From NCBI RefSeq assembly GCF_024138395.1, contig NZ_JAMYDU010000028.1, positions 1-56,390 on the forward strand: a stretch of DNA of 56,390 nucleotides, given 5' to 3'. Of the stretch, positions 7,151 to 14,943 are shown piece by piece. The notes below the pieces were generated by a model. That model made no database searches. It was not told the DNA's origin and was given only the letters and a program-made list of their open reading frames with translations. Position numbers and translations under genes: made by a program. Numbering within the stretch: position 1 is the stretch's first letter; the number at the start of each line of letters is the position of its first letter. The DNA comes from Pseudomonas mandelii. GTDB lineage: Bacteria > Pseudomonadota > Gammaproteobacteria > Pseudomonadales > Pseudomonadaceae.

Positions 7151-9763
7151 TTAACCGGCTTTCTCGATCAGTTGCTCCACCGCCGGAGCGAAACCGTAGG
7201 CGAGGGCCAGATCGAAGATCGCTTCGGCATCCGCCAATGGCGCACGCTTACCGATGCTGTAGTCGCGCTGTAGGCCAGCCATGGTCAGGACCATGGTTTC
7301 CGCCAGGCAGCTGAAGGTCACGCCGCTGGGCAGACCGGTGAGGTTCTGCTGGCCGAAGCGTTGGCTGCGATCAGGCAGATGGATCAGTCCGCCTTCGATC
7401 ACCGTGACATCCGGGCGCAACGCCAGCGTGGCGTGGCCGATATCCGGCGGCTGGGCACAGTCGCAGATGATCGCGTTGTGGTGCAGGGCCAGCGGGTCGA
7501 TGAAAGCCGAACCGTTAGAGGTGGCCGAAAGCACGGCTTCCAGGCGCGGCAACCAGCTCGCGAGGTCCGCGGTGATCACCAGCGGCGGTTGCACCTGTGG
7601 CTTGTCCTGAGCCAAGGTATCGACGCGGTCGAACAGTTCGCGCAGTTGCTGATCGTCGCCAAGATCGCGGTCCAGCAGTTGCTCGACACTGGCAAGGCTC
7701 GGCAGGAGCAGCACCAGGGTCTTGGCGATGCCCGTGCTGTGGCCGCCCTGGATCTGCAATAAGGCATCGCGGTACAACTCACCGCCCACCAGCCGCAACT
7801 CATCCATGGCGCCACGGTTGGCCGCGTTGCCGAGCAACACCAGATGCTCGCAGAAGCGTCCCAGGCGCAGGCTGGCCAGACGTCCTACCGAACCGTAGGC
7901 ACCGATCACTCCGGTCAGGCGCTTGGCCAGCGGCACGCCACGGTTGGCGCAGGTGGTCAGCAGCGCATCGACGCCAACCATGGCCGTCAAGCTGTTGCCG
8001 GTGGTGGTGTGAAAGCGCTCGTTGAGCACATCGAGACCCGCGTTGGAAATCACCGAGGTGTAGGCCCCCAGCCCAACGAAATCCACTTCCAGCCCGGCAA
8101 CGCTGTCCAGGTAGTTGCCCAGCAGCTTGCGCCGTTTGCCCAGGCTCAGGCGCATAAGGTCGCGCGGTTGCAGCAGGCTACCGACCAGCCAGCCTTCGAC
8201 ATAGTCGCCGGCATCGTTGTAGATGCTGCGGGCGTGGTAGGACACGCCGGCGTCGAGGTCGGGCTTGGCCCATTCGGAGAAATCGTCGAGCCAGCCCTGC
8301 ATAAAGGTTTTTTCCGCCACCGACAGCCCGAGGCCGTCCACCACACTGTCGCCGTTGACGCTTTCGGCGGTGGTCGGGTGCAACAGGAAGGCGAAGCGCC
8401 CCAGGCAGCGTCCGCTGCTGCGCGGTTTGCCGGGCGCGACCCAGGTGCTCAAGGCCCCCCGTGGTCCGGCATAACCGTGGGCTTGGAGGATCAGCCGGTG
8501 CTGCTGGTTATGCACCACCAGCTCGGCCATCGCCTTGAGGCCTTCGAGCAGCACGTCGACATCGGCGCGCTCGATGCACAACGGCGGCTGGATCCGCAGC
8601 ACGTTGCCCTCGGTAAGAGTCGGCAGGCAGTACACGCCGTGACGGCTTTTCAGGTAGCCGCAGACGATCGGCACCAGGGCGCCGAAGGCGCTGGCCAGGG
8701 ACAGAGTGTAGAGGCGTTCGCCGCTCCAGCGGCGAAACTTCAGGCCAAGCATCAGGCCGCGGCCGTCGAGGCTGTGGAATACCTCGGGATAGGCCTCCAC
8801 CAAACGCGCAAGCCCGGCGTACAGATAGGCGCCCTGCTGCGCCGCATGCTTGAGCAGCGCCCCGTCATTGGCCGTGAGCTGGTCGAGCACGGCCAGACCA
8901 ATGGCGGCGCTGAAGCCATTCATGGCGAAGGTCGAGCTGTGGTGCCGATCGAAATCACGGCTCCAGCACTGTTCGCCGTAGATGCACGCGCCGATGGCCG
9001 CGATCCCGCCACCCAGAGCCTTGGCGAGTAGTACCACGTCCGGCGACAGACCATGGGCGGTGGCGGCGAACAGTTCGCCGGTGCGGCCCAGCCCGGTCTG
9101 GATTTCATCAAGGACGAATAGCGTGCCGTACTGGCGGCAGAGGTTCTGCGCTGCCAGCAGATAGCCTTGCGGCGGGGTGATCATGCCCGCCTCGCCCTGC
9201 ACCGCCTCGACAAAAAAGGCCGCGGCGCGGCGGGTCTGCAAGAGCGCTTCGAGAGCCTCCAGGTCGCCATAGGGCACATGGCTGAAACCGTCGGTGCGAA
9301 TCTGGAACGGCTCGCGGTATGTGGCCTTGCCGGTGACCCCGACCGCGCCCTGGGTCTTGCCGTGAAAGCCAGTCAGGGTACCAATCACCAGCTCGCGCTG
9401 GGTCGCGGCGCGGCACAGCTTGATCGCCGCTTCGACGGTTTCCGCGCCGCTGGTGGTGAACGTGACCTTGGAGTGCACACCCGGCGCCAGATCGATCAGA
9501 CGCCGTGCCAGTTGTTCGACGCCGGGGTTGATCAGCGGCTGCACCAGCGACGGTTGGCCGCTGGCCAGAAAGTTGTGGATCGCCTCGCTGATCGGCGTCG
9601 CGCCATAGCCAAAAGGCACTGCGCCGAACTGGCCGACGAAGTCGATCAGGGTCTGGCCGCTGGCCGTTTCGATACGGGTGCCTTGAGCGCGAACCACCGT
9701 CTCGTTGAGACCGACGAATTCCAGCAGTTCCTGACGGGTGATATTGAGCAACGAGTCCGCCAT
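7151..9763 (-). CDS. Class III aminotransferase fused to acyl-ACP reductase-like domain
   Basis: The 870-residue protein has two enzymes in one chain. Residues 1-420 are a class III PLP aminotransferase with TSGAE (104-108), DEIQTGLGRTG (219-229) and the PLP lysine K248 in LLAKALGGG. Residues 450-870 resemble the long-chain acyl-ACP reductase of cyanobacterial alkane synthesis: VGLGAYTSVI (563-572), the TTTGN motif (586-590), the Rossmann GAYGSVG (621-627), and CLAETM with C819 at the position of the reductase's acyl-thioester cysteine. Together the two domains should convert acyl-ACP to aldehyde and then to primary fatty amine, as proposed for TamH in tambjamine synthesis. An insertion of about 80 residues (near 650-740) separates the Rossmann core from the C-terminal part. 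GGAGGTAAG precedes the ATG and the ACP gene is 3 bp upstream, so the carrier and its reductase are co-expressed. Confidence 0.9.
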   Translation of the reverse strand: MADSLLNITRQELLEFVGLNETVVRAQGTRIETASGQTLIDFVGQFGAVPFGYGATPISEAIHNFLASGQPSLVQPLINPGVEQLARRLIDLAPGVHSKVTFTTSGAETVEAAIKLCRAATQRELVIGTLTGFHGKTQGAVGVTGKATYREPFQIRTDGFSHVPYGDLEALEALLQTRRAAAFFVEAVQGEAGMITPPQGYLLAAQNLCRQYGTLFVLDEIQTGLGRTGELFAATAHGLSPDVVLLAKALGGGIAAIGACIYGEQCWSRDFDRHHSSTFAMNGFSAAIGLAVLDQLTANDGALLKHAAQQGAYLYAGLARLVEAYPEVFHSLDGRGLMLGLKFRRWSGERLYTLSLASAFGALVPIVCGYLKSRHGVYCLPTLTEGNVLRIQPPLCIERADVDVLLEGLKAMAELVVHNQQHRLILQAHGYAGPRGALSTWVAPGKPRSSGRCLGRFAFLLHPTTAESVNGDSVVDGLGLSVAEKTFMQGWLDDFSEWAKPDLDAGVSYHARSIYNDAGDYVEGWLVGSLLQPRDLMRLSLGKRRKLLGNYLDSVAGLEVDFVGLGAYTSVISNAGLDVLNERFHTTTGNSLTAMVGVDALLTTCANRGVPLAKRLTGVIGAYGSVGRLASLRLGRFCEHLVLLGNAANRGAMDELRLVGGELYRDALLQIQGGHSTGIAKTLVLLLPSLASVEQLLDRDLGDDQQLRELFDRVDTLAQDKPQVQPPLVITADLASWLPRLEAVLSATSNGSAFIDPLALHHNAIICDCAQPPDIGHATLALRPDVTVIEGGLIHLPDRSQRFGQQNLTGLPSGVTFSCLAETMVLTMAGLQRDYSIGKRAPLADAEAIFDLALAYGFAPAVEQLIEKAG

Positions 9764-9766
9764 GAC

Positions 9767-10033
9767 TTACCTCCCCAGCGCGCCGAGCGCGCCCTGATTG
9801 ATGACGCCGTACAGGTGCTGGCTGACCTTGCTCACGGTGTCGTGCAGATAGGCCAGTTCGGGATCAAGGGAAATGCCGAACCGGTCTTCGAACTCGGCGG
9901 ACAGGCCGACGATCAGCACCGAGTCGACGCCCATCTCATGGAACGAGCGCTCGATATCCAGGGAGCCGAAATCGACCTCCAGCAGGCTGGCCAGGGTTTC
10001 GGTCACGGCAAAGGTTATTTCGTCAATGTGCAC
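9767..10033 (-). CDS. Acyl carrier protein
   Basis: The 88-residue protein has the carrier motif GVDSVLIVGL, in which S38 should receive the 4'-phosphopantetheine arm, surrounded by the acidic helices typical of ACPs. I chose the GTG at 10033: GGGAGG sits 6 bases upstream and the resulting protein has normal ACP length, while the only upstream ATG (10135) lacks a ribosome site and would add a basic tail. It is the first gene of the long minus-strand operon and ends just before the aminotransferase/reductase gene. It is the expected acceptor of the FAAL acyl-adenylate and the carrier on which desaturation and reduction occur. Confidence 0.92.
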   Translation of the reverse strand: MHIDEITFAVTETLASLLEVDFGSLDIERSFHEMGVDSVLIVGLSAEFEDRFGISLDPELAYLHDTVSKVSQHLYGVINQGALGALGR

Positions 10034-10384
10034 AGTCGCCTCCCAGCGTGTTTCGCTTCCTTTGCATGGCCGTTGACCCGCGACACCACGCGGTGAAATC
10101 GCGTGATGAGCGCTTGGACAGGCGTCTTGATGCAAACGCGTTTAAGAGTGGATAACCCGCCGCAGCAGGCCGTTTGCTACACCGCCGATGCTCGGCGTCA
10201 TGGGGGTTCATCTCAATACTCCGTAAGGAGTAGCGGTGAATGGGAGGCCGTGGCCGAAGCAGCGTTTTGGCGACAGTTGCGCTGACGCTCGCGAGCACGC
10301 TCGCTCTCCGGAAGGGAGGCACACGTTGCCTTAGGGCGTCAGCACTGTCTTGTGGCTACGGGATAAAAGAAAAGCAGGCGGCGC
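10034..10384. other. Regulatory gap between luxR-type gene and ACP operon
   Basis: No gene is visible in this 351-bp gap. It lies between the end of the LuxR-type gene and the start of the ACP operon, both on the minus strand, so it should hold the ACP operon promoter. It contains a perfect 6+6 palindrome at 10217-10232 about 185 bp upstream of the ACP start. I see no clear sigma-70 consensus and no strong terminator for the upstream luxR gene. Confidence 0.6.
10217..10232. promoter_or_regulatory. Candidate LuxR-type operator, site 1
   Basis: The sequence TACTCCGTAAGGAGTA is a perfect inverted repeat (TACTCC/GGAGTA, 4-base spacer). The same ten bases AATACTCCG and a closely related second half recur at 13212-13227 in the other control region of the cluster. 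LuxR/NarL-type HTH dimers bind palindromes of this size, and such a regulator is encoded next door. Function is inferred from symmetry and recurrence only. Confidence 0.5.
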
Positions 10385-11254
10385 TCACTCGTCGCAGAAC
10401 AGCGCCGCGATCTGCGCACGGCTCGAAGCCTGGAGTTTGAAGAAGATATTCTGCAGATGAGTTTTCACGGTCTTGTCGCTGATGCCGAGGATCTGGCCAA
10501 TCTCCCAGTTGGTCTTGCCTCGGGCGACCCAGCGCGAAATCTCCGCTTCGCGGCTGGACAGGATGGAGAACAATTCGTGGTTCGGCCCCGGGGTGTGGCG
10601 CAACAGCTTGCTGCCCAGCGCCCGGTTCAGGGCGATGTGCAGGTACGGGGCGAAAACCATCATGCGCATTTTGCTTTCATGGGCCACAGTGGCCGAGATG
10701 TTGTGAAAAAAGTAGCCGGTAAAGGTGTTGCGGTGCAATCCGGGCAGCAGCGTCCAGCCCAGATTACGCACCCCATGTTCGCGAAATATCTTCGCCCATA
10801 CCTGGTCCTCCTGACTGCCCAGGCTTTCCAGGGTGGTGAACTTGGGGCTCCCGCAATGCTCGATGGGGTCGATGCCTAGCGGTGGAATCATGCCGTCGTG
10901 ACCGACCACGGCCTTGATCAGGTCATCGCAGCCGCTGTCTGAATGGATCAGGTGCGAAATGAACACCCGGTGCGCGCGGATCCGGCCGCTGGCGAACACA
11001 AAGCTCTCGCACGGCAGAATCTGCGGCAGGGCCAGTTGGGTCTGCTGCTTGAGCGCGACGATGGTCCCCGCGGAGGTGATGGAGTTGAGCACGCTGGTCA
11101 GTTGCAGCCGCTGCTGGCTGTCAGTGGGCGGCAGCGACAGCACCGATCGCGCACGGTTGGCCAATTCCAGCCGCGGCTCGCAGAAGGCCGGCTGGGCGAA
11201 CAGCAGCGCTGCGGGTTTGGGCGCACGCACCGGGCCGATCGATAGGTTAGTCAT
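10385..11254 (-). CDS. LuxR-type transcriptional regulator
   Basis: The 289-residue protein ends in a GerE/LuxR helix-turn-helix (about residues 225-285, with LSSREAEI, a region around ISDKTVKTHL, and LQASSRAQI). The N-terminal part (about 45-210) is not a recognisable response-regulator receiver and does not look like a classical AHL-binding domain with its conserved Trp/Tyr/Asp set; it is closer in feel to EpsA-like LuxR regulators. Its ATG overlaps the TGA of the FAAL gene, so regulator and ligase are co-translated. It is the only regulator in the cluster and the probable activator of both arms. No luxI homologue is present. Confidence 0.88.
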   Translation of the reverse strand: MTNLSIGPVRAPKPAALLFAQPAFCEPRLELANRARSVLSLPPTDSQQRLQLTSVLNSITSAGTIVALKQQTQLALPQILPCESFVFASGRIRAHRVFISHLIHSDSGCDDLIKAVVGHDGMIPPLGIDPIEHCGSPKFTTLESLGSQEDQVWAKIFREHGVRNLGWTLLPGLHRNTFTGYFFHNISATVAHESKMRMMVFAPYLHIALNRALGSKLLRHTPGPNHELFSILSSREAEISRWVARGKTNWEIGQILGISDKTVKTHLQNIFFKLQASSRAQIAALFCDE

Positions 11255-13098
11255 ACTTCCATGACCTGACTGTCGAGGGTGAGGTCACGCAGCACCCGGC
11301 CGTTGCTCTCCACGGCGACCACCGACTTGTCCAGGGGATGGGCTTCGGCCGGCGCCATACCGTCCAATGCCGCCAGCCAGGGTTCGAACTGTCTGCGGCA
11401 TTCCTGGCGCTTGATCTTGCCGCTGGAGGTGCGCGGCAACGAGCCGCCAAACACCAGCAGCAGCACCGGCCGCGCCAATTGGTGCTGCTGCCACAGCCGC
11501 GCTTTCAGCTCGCTGAACAGCTGCGTCACATCCAGGCTGCGCAAGGAACGCCGTTCGATTTCCTGGGCGATGACCACCTGCTCGCCATCGCCCGCCTCGA
11601 TGCTGAAGGCCGCACTGCCGTCCGGGCGAAAGCTGTCGTGGGAGCCCAGCACAGTGTTCTCGATATCCCCGGGATGGTGATTGACCCCGTTGACGATGAT
11701 CAGGTCCTTGAGCCGTCCGGTGACGAACAGCTCGCCGTCGAGCAGAAAGCCCAGGTCGCCGGTGCGAAAGTACAGGGGCCAGCCTAGCGTTGGCGCTGCC
11801 GGGCGAAAGGCCGCGGCGGTGCTCTCCGGGCGCTGCCAATAACCGCTGGCGATGCTGTCGCCGACGATGCAGATCTCGCCGACCCGTCCGTCCTCCAGTG
11901 GCTGCTCGGTATGCGGATCGCAGATAAACGGGCCCTGCCCCGCAATACCGCGACCGCTGCTGACCAGCGTGCGCAGGCGCAATCGATCGTCGCCGTCGCT
12001 GACTTGCCCATCGTGCAAACGGGCCACATTGTCCTCCAGCAACCCGGCATGGAACTGACGAATTACCGGTTCGCGTTTTGTCCCGCCGACGCAGACCAAC
12101 AGCGTGCCTTCGGCCAGCCCGTAGCAGGGAAAGGCCGACGTGCTGGCAAAACCGGCGCGGGCGAAACGCTCATGGAAGGCGGTAATGGTCTGCGCCCGCA
12201 CATGCTCGGCGCCGTTGAACGCCACCTCCCAACTGCTCAGGTCGAGGCCGGCCAGCTCTTCGTCCTTGATCTTGCGCAGGCACAGTTCATAGGCGAAATT
12301 CGGCCCGCCGCTGACGGTGCCACGGTAGGTGCTGATGGCCTGCAACCAGCGCAGTGGCCGTTGCAGAAAGTGAATCGGTGCCAGCAGAGTCGAGCCAAAG
12401 CCGACGAACAGCGATTGCAGGATGCCGCCGATCAGCCCCATGTCGTGATACGGCGGTAACCAACTGACCATATGGCTATCCTTGTGGATCAGGAAGCCGC
12501 GGCTGATGCTGCGTGAGTTGTGAATCAGGTTGCCGTGAGTCACCGCCACACCCTTGGGTACACCGGTGGAGCCTGAGGTGTATTGCAAAAAAGCGATATC
12601 CTCTCGCGTCACCCGGGCCGCGCGCCACTGGCCGGCCAGGGCCGGATCCAGGGTCGCCATATCCAGCACCCGCGGGCTGTGGGCCTGGCCGAGCCGGGCC
12701 TGAATGGTCGGGACATCCTCGCCACTGGCCAGCGCCGCCGTCGGCTGGCAGTCGTCGATGATGCCGTCCAGCCGATCCAGGGTCTTGGTGGCCCCCGGCG
12801 GATAGGCCGGCACCGCCACCATCCCGGCATACAGACAGCCCATGAAGGCGATCACATAGTCCAGGCCCGGCTTGAGCAGGATCAACACCCGATCTCCAGC
12901 CTGGCAATGCAGCTGGAGCCGGGCAGCGGCCGCCCGCGCGGCGCAGTCCAGTTCAGCGAAGGTGATCAGGACTTCTTCGTTTCGCCCATTCTGCAAAAAA
13001 CGATAGGCCAATCGGTCCGGGATCCTAAGTGCGTGACGCTGCAGACATTCCGAAAAATTCACATACGGAACGTCGCTATCGTGGTCGTTCGTAGTCAT
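11251..13098 (-). CDS. Fatty acyl-AMP ligase (FAAL)
   Basis: The 615-residue ANL-superfamily enzyme has the P-loop-like YTSGSTGVPKG (173-183), the TGDLGF motif and the hinge GRLKDLIIVNG leading to the C-terminal subdomain, in the length range of FAALs rather than shorter acyl-CoA synthetases. FAALs activate fatty acids as acyl-adenylates and pass them to an ACP instead of CoA; the ACP gene of the same cluster is the expected partner. The chain-length preference cannot be read from sequence. The gene leads the minus arm, opposite the amidase gene, and its stop overlaps the luxR start. The ribosome site before the ATG is weak, which could mean low expression or a different start. Confidence 0.92.
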   Translation of the reverse strand: MTTNDHDSDVPYVNFSECLQRHALRIPDRLAYRFLQNGRNEEVLITFAELDCAARAAAARLQLHCQAGDRVLILLKPGLDYVIAFMGCLYAGMVAVPAYPPGATKTLDRLDGIIDDCQPTAALASGEDVPTIQARLGQAHSPRVLDMATLDPALAGQWRAARVTREDIAFLQYTSGSTGVPKGVAVTHGNLIHNSRSISRGFLIHKDSHMVSWLPPYHDMGLIGGILQSLFVGFGSTLLAPIHFLQRPLRWLQAISTYRGTVSGGPNFAYELCLRKIKDEELAGLDLSSWEVAFNGAEHVRAQTITAFHERFARAGFASTSAFPCYGLAEGTLLVCVGGTKREPVIRQFHAGLLEDNVARLHDGQVSDGDDRLRLRTLVSSGRGIAGQGPFICDPHTEQPLEDGRVGEICIVGDSIASGYWQRPESTAAAFRPAAPTLGWPLYFRTGDLGFLLDGELFVTGRLKDLIIVNGVNHHPGDIENTVLGSHDSFRPDGSAAFSIEAGDGEQVVIAQEIERRSLRSLDVTQLFSELKARLWQQHQLARPVLLLVFGGSLPRTSSGKIKRQECRRQFEPWLAALDGMAPAEAHPLDKSVVAVESNGRVLRDLTLDSQVMEV

Positions 13099-13447
13099 TA
13101 TTATTTATGTCCCGGCAGCAGTATTTAGCCATCTCCCGCAAGACCCGAACTCTACGGCCTTGCGCATCCCTTGCGCTTGATCATCCTCTGGGAGCACGCC
13201 GTCGAAGTTAATACTCCGAACGGCGTATACCCGCAATTTTCGCCTCCGGCGCATATTCGTCCCAGGGTTCGCTGCATGCTCGGCTTGTTGCCACCACGCT
13301 CGCCGTCGTCGCCTTCTTTTCCAAGGATATGAAGCAGCTAACCGAGCCTGCGCAAGGCGGGCTTGTGCAACCAGCCATGTAATGCAAATGCCGGCCGGAA
13401 CGGGAGTGTTCCGCCCCCACTAGAGTGCGCAACACAGGGAGAACTGA
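13099..13447. other. Divergent promoter region between FAAL and amidase
   Basis: This 349-bp gap has no gene and separates the two divergent arms of the biosynthetic cluster. It contains the second copy of the near-palindromic box at 13212-13227. The amidase ribosome site (GGGAGA) is at its right end. Direct promoter consensus is not obvious, as expected for activator-dependent promoters. Confidence 0.6.
13212..13227. promoter_or_regulatory. Candidate LuxR-type operator, site 2
   Basis: TACTCCGAACGGCGTA matches the perfect palindrome at 10217-10232 in 13 of 16 positions, and the identity extends two bases to the left (AA). The left half is identical (TACTCC) and the right half is GGCGTA instead of GGAGTA. 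It is 114 bp upstream of the FAAL start and 221 bp upstream of the amidase start, so one bound dimer could act on either promoter. Confidence 0.5.
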
Positions 13448-14917
13448 ATGTCTTTCAGCGAATACGCAACATTCGATGCTGTAGGCCTGGCCGATCTGGT
13501 CAGAAGAAAGGAAGTACGCCCCTCCGAACTGCTGGAGGAAGCCATACACCGCATCGAAGCCTTCAACCCGACGGTCAACGCCGTGGTCTACAAGGCCTAC
13601 GACATGGCCCGGGCGATGGCCGCCGAACAGGACAAGGCGACGCCGACAGGGCCGCTGCACGGCGTGCCCTTTCTGCTCAAGGACATCCTCGGCGATTGCC
13701 AGGGTCTGCCTTCGACCCTGTCCTCGCGCATGCTGCAGGGGCGGATCATGCCCCAGGACTGCGAACTGGTAAGCCGCTTTCGCCAGGCCGGGCTGCTATT
13801 CGTCGGCAAGAGCAATGCCCCGGAGTTCGGGATTCTGCCCACCACCGAAGGCGCCTTCTACGGCCCGGCGCGCAACCCGTGGAACCTGGAATATTCCACC
13901 GGCGGCTCCAGCGGTGGCGCGGCCGCGGCGGTGGCCACTGGCATGGTCCCGGCAGCCCATGGCAACGACGGTGGCGGCTCGATCCGCATACCCGCCTCCT
14001 GCTGCGGCGTGGTCGGCCTCAAGCCAACCCGGGCGCGTAACTCCTTGGCCCCGGATTTCGGCGAGCTGCTCAGCGGCCTGCTGGACGAACACGTACTGAC
14101 CCGCAGCGTGCGTGACAGCGCTGCCCTGCTGGATGCCACCCACGGCGTAGTGCCTGGCGATCCCTACCGCGCCCCACCGATGCAGGGGCGCTTTCTCGAC
14201 CAGGTCAGCCGCGAACCGGGGCGCTTGCGTATCGCCTTCTCCAACACCGATCCGGCCGGACGGCCGCTGCACCCCGACTGCATCGCGGCGGTGGAAAGCA
14301 CCGCGCGCCTGCTCGAATCCCTCGGTCATCATGTGGAAGAGGCCGCGCCGCAGCTGGACCTGCAAAGCTTCGCCGAGGCCTTCAGCGCCCTGTGGTTCTC
14401 CGGTATTGCCTTCGCCGTGGAGCTGATGAGCCTGCAACTGGGGCGCGGCCCGCGGCCCGGCGAGCTGGAAAACCTGACCCGGGCGGTGCACCAGCGCGGC
14501 CTCGGCGTGAGTGCGGTGGAGTACCAGATGTCCGAGCTGGTGTTGCAGCAGGTCGGCCGGGAAATGGCGCGCTTCCACCAGCGTTACGATTGCTGGCTGA
14601 CCCCGACCCTGGCCCGACCGCCGTTGCGCAACGGGGTGGTGGATATCCACTCCAGCGACCTGGAAAACACCTACGGCCCGCTGATCGACTACAGCCCTTT
14701 CACCGCCATCCACAACGCCTCGGGGCAGCCGGCGATCTCCCTGCCACTGCACTGGAATGCCGCGGGACTGCCGATCGGCCTGATGCTCAGCGCCGCCTTT
14801 GGCGAGGAAGCCCTGCTGTTTCGCCTGGCCGGCCAGCTGGAACAGGCCCGCCCCTGGAAGGACCGGCGCCCGGAGCTGCTCAGGCAGCACCGTTCCCTTG
14901 AAGCGGTTATCGCCTGA
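13448..14917 (+). CDS. Amidase signature family enzyme
   Basis: The 489-residue protein has the amidase signature: the lysine in GVPFLLKD (K78), GGSSGG (S154, S155) and GGGSIRIPAS (S178), which together supply the Ser-Ser-Lys triad of this family, and the conserved GLKPT. Members hydrolyse or transfer carboxamides, including fatty acid amides (FAAH) and 6-aminohexanoate oligomers. GGGAG precedes the ATG. It opens the plus-strand arm and is followed at 26 bp by a desaturase, so it belongs to the cluster. It could form or cleave an amide of the proposed fatty amine, or release a protecting acyl group; direction and substrate are unknown. Confidence 0.92.
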   Translation: MSFSEYATFDAVGLADLVRRKEVRPSELLEEAIHRIEAFNPTVNAVVYKAYDMARAMAAEQDKATPTGPLHGVPFLLKDILGDCQGLPSTLSSRMLQGRIMPQDCELVSRFRQAGLLFVGKSNAPEFGILPTTEGAFYGPARNPWNLEYSTGGSSGGAAAAVATGMVPAAHGNDGGGSIRIPASCCGVVGLKPTRARNSLAPDFGELLSGLLDEHVLTRSVRDSAALLDATHGVVPGDPYRAPPMQGRFLDQVSREPGRLRIAFSNTDPAGRPLHPDCIAAVESTARLLESLGHHVEEAAPQLDLQSFAEAFSALWFSGIAFAVELMSLQLGRGPRPGELENLTRAVHQRGLGVSAVEYQMSELVLQQVGREMARFHQRYDCWLTPTLARPPLRNGVVDIHSSDLENTYGPLIDYSPFTAIHNASGQPAISLPLHWNAAGLPIGLMLSAAFGEEALLFRLAGQLEQARPWKDRRPELLRQHRSLEAVIA

Positions 14918-14943
14918 GACCAAGGCTAAGGAGAGCACCGAAG

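Noticed and set aside
7844..9031. 395-codon open frame opposite the aminotransferase/reductase
   Set aside because: Antisense shadow of a gene with clear class III aminotransferase and reductase motifs.
10034..10135. N-terminally extended ACP starting at ATG 10135
   Set aside because: No ribosome site, a basic non-ACP extension, and a well-placed GTG with GGGAGG at 10033.
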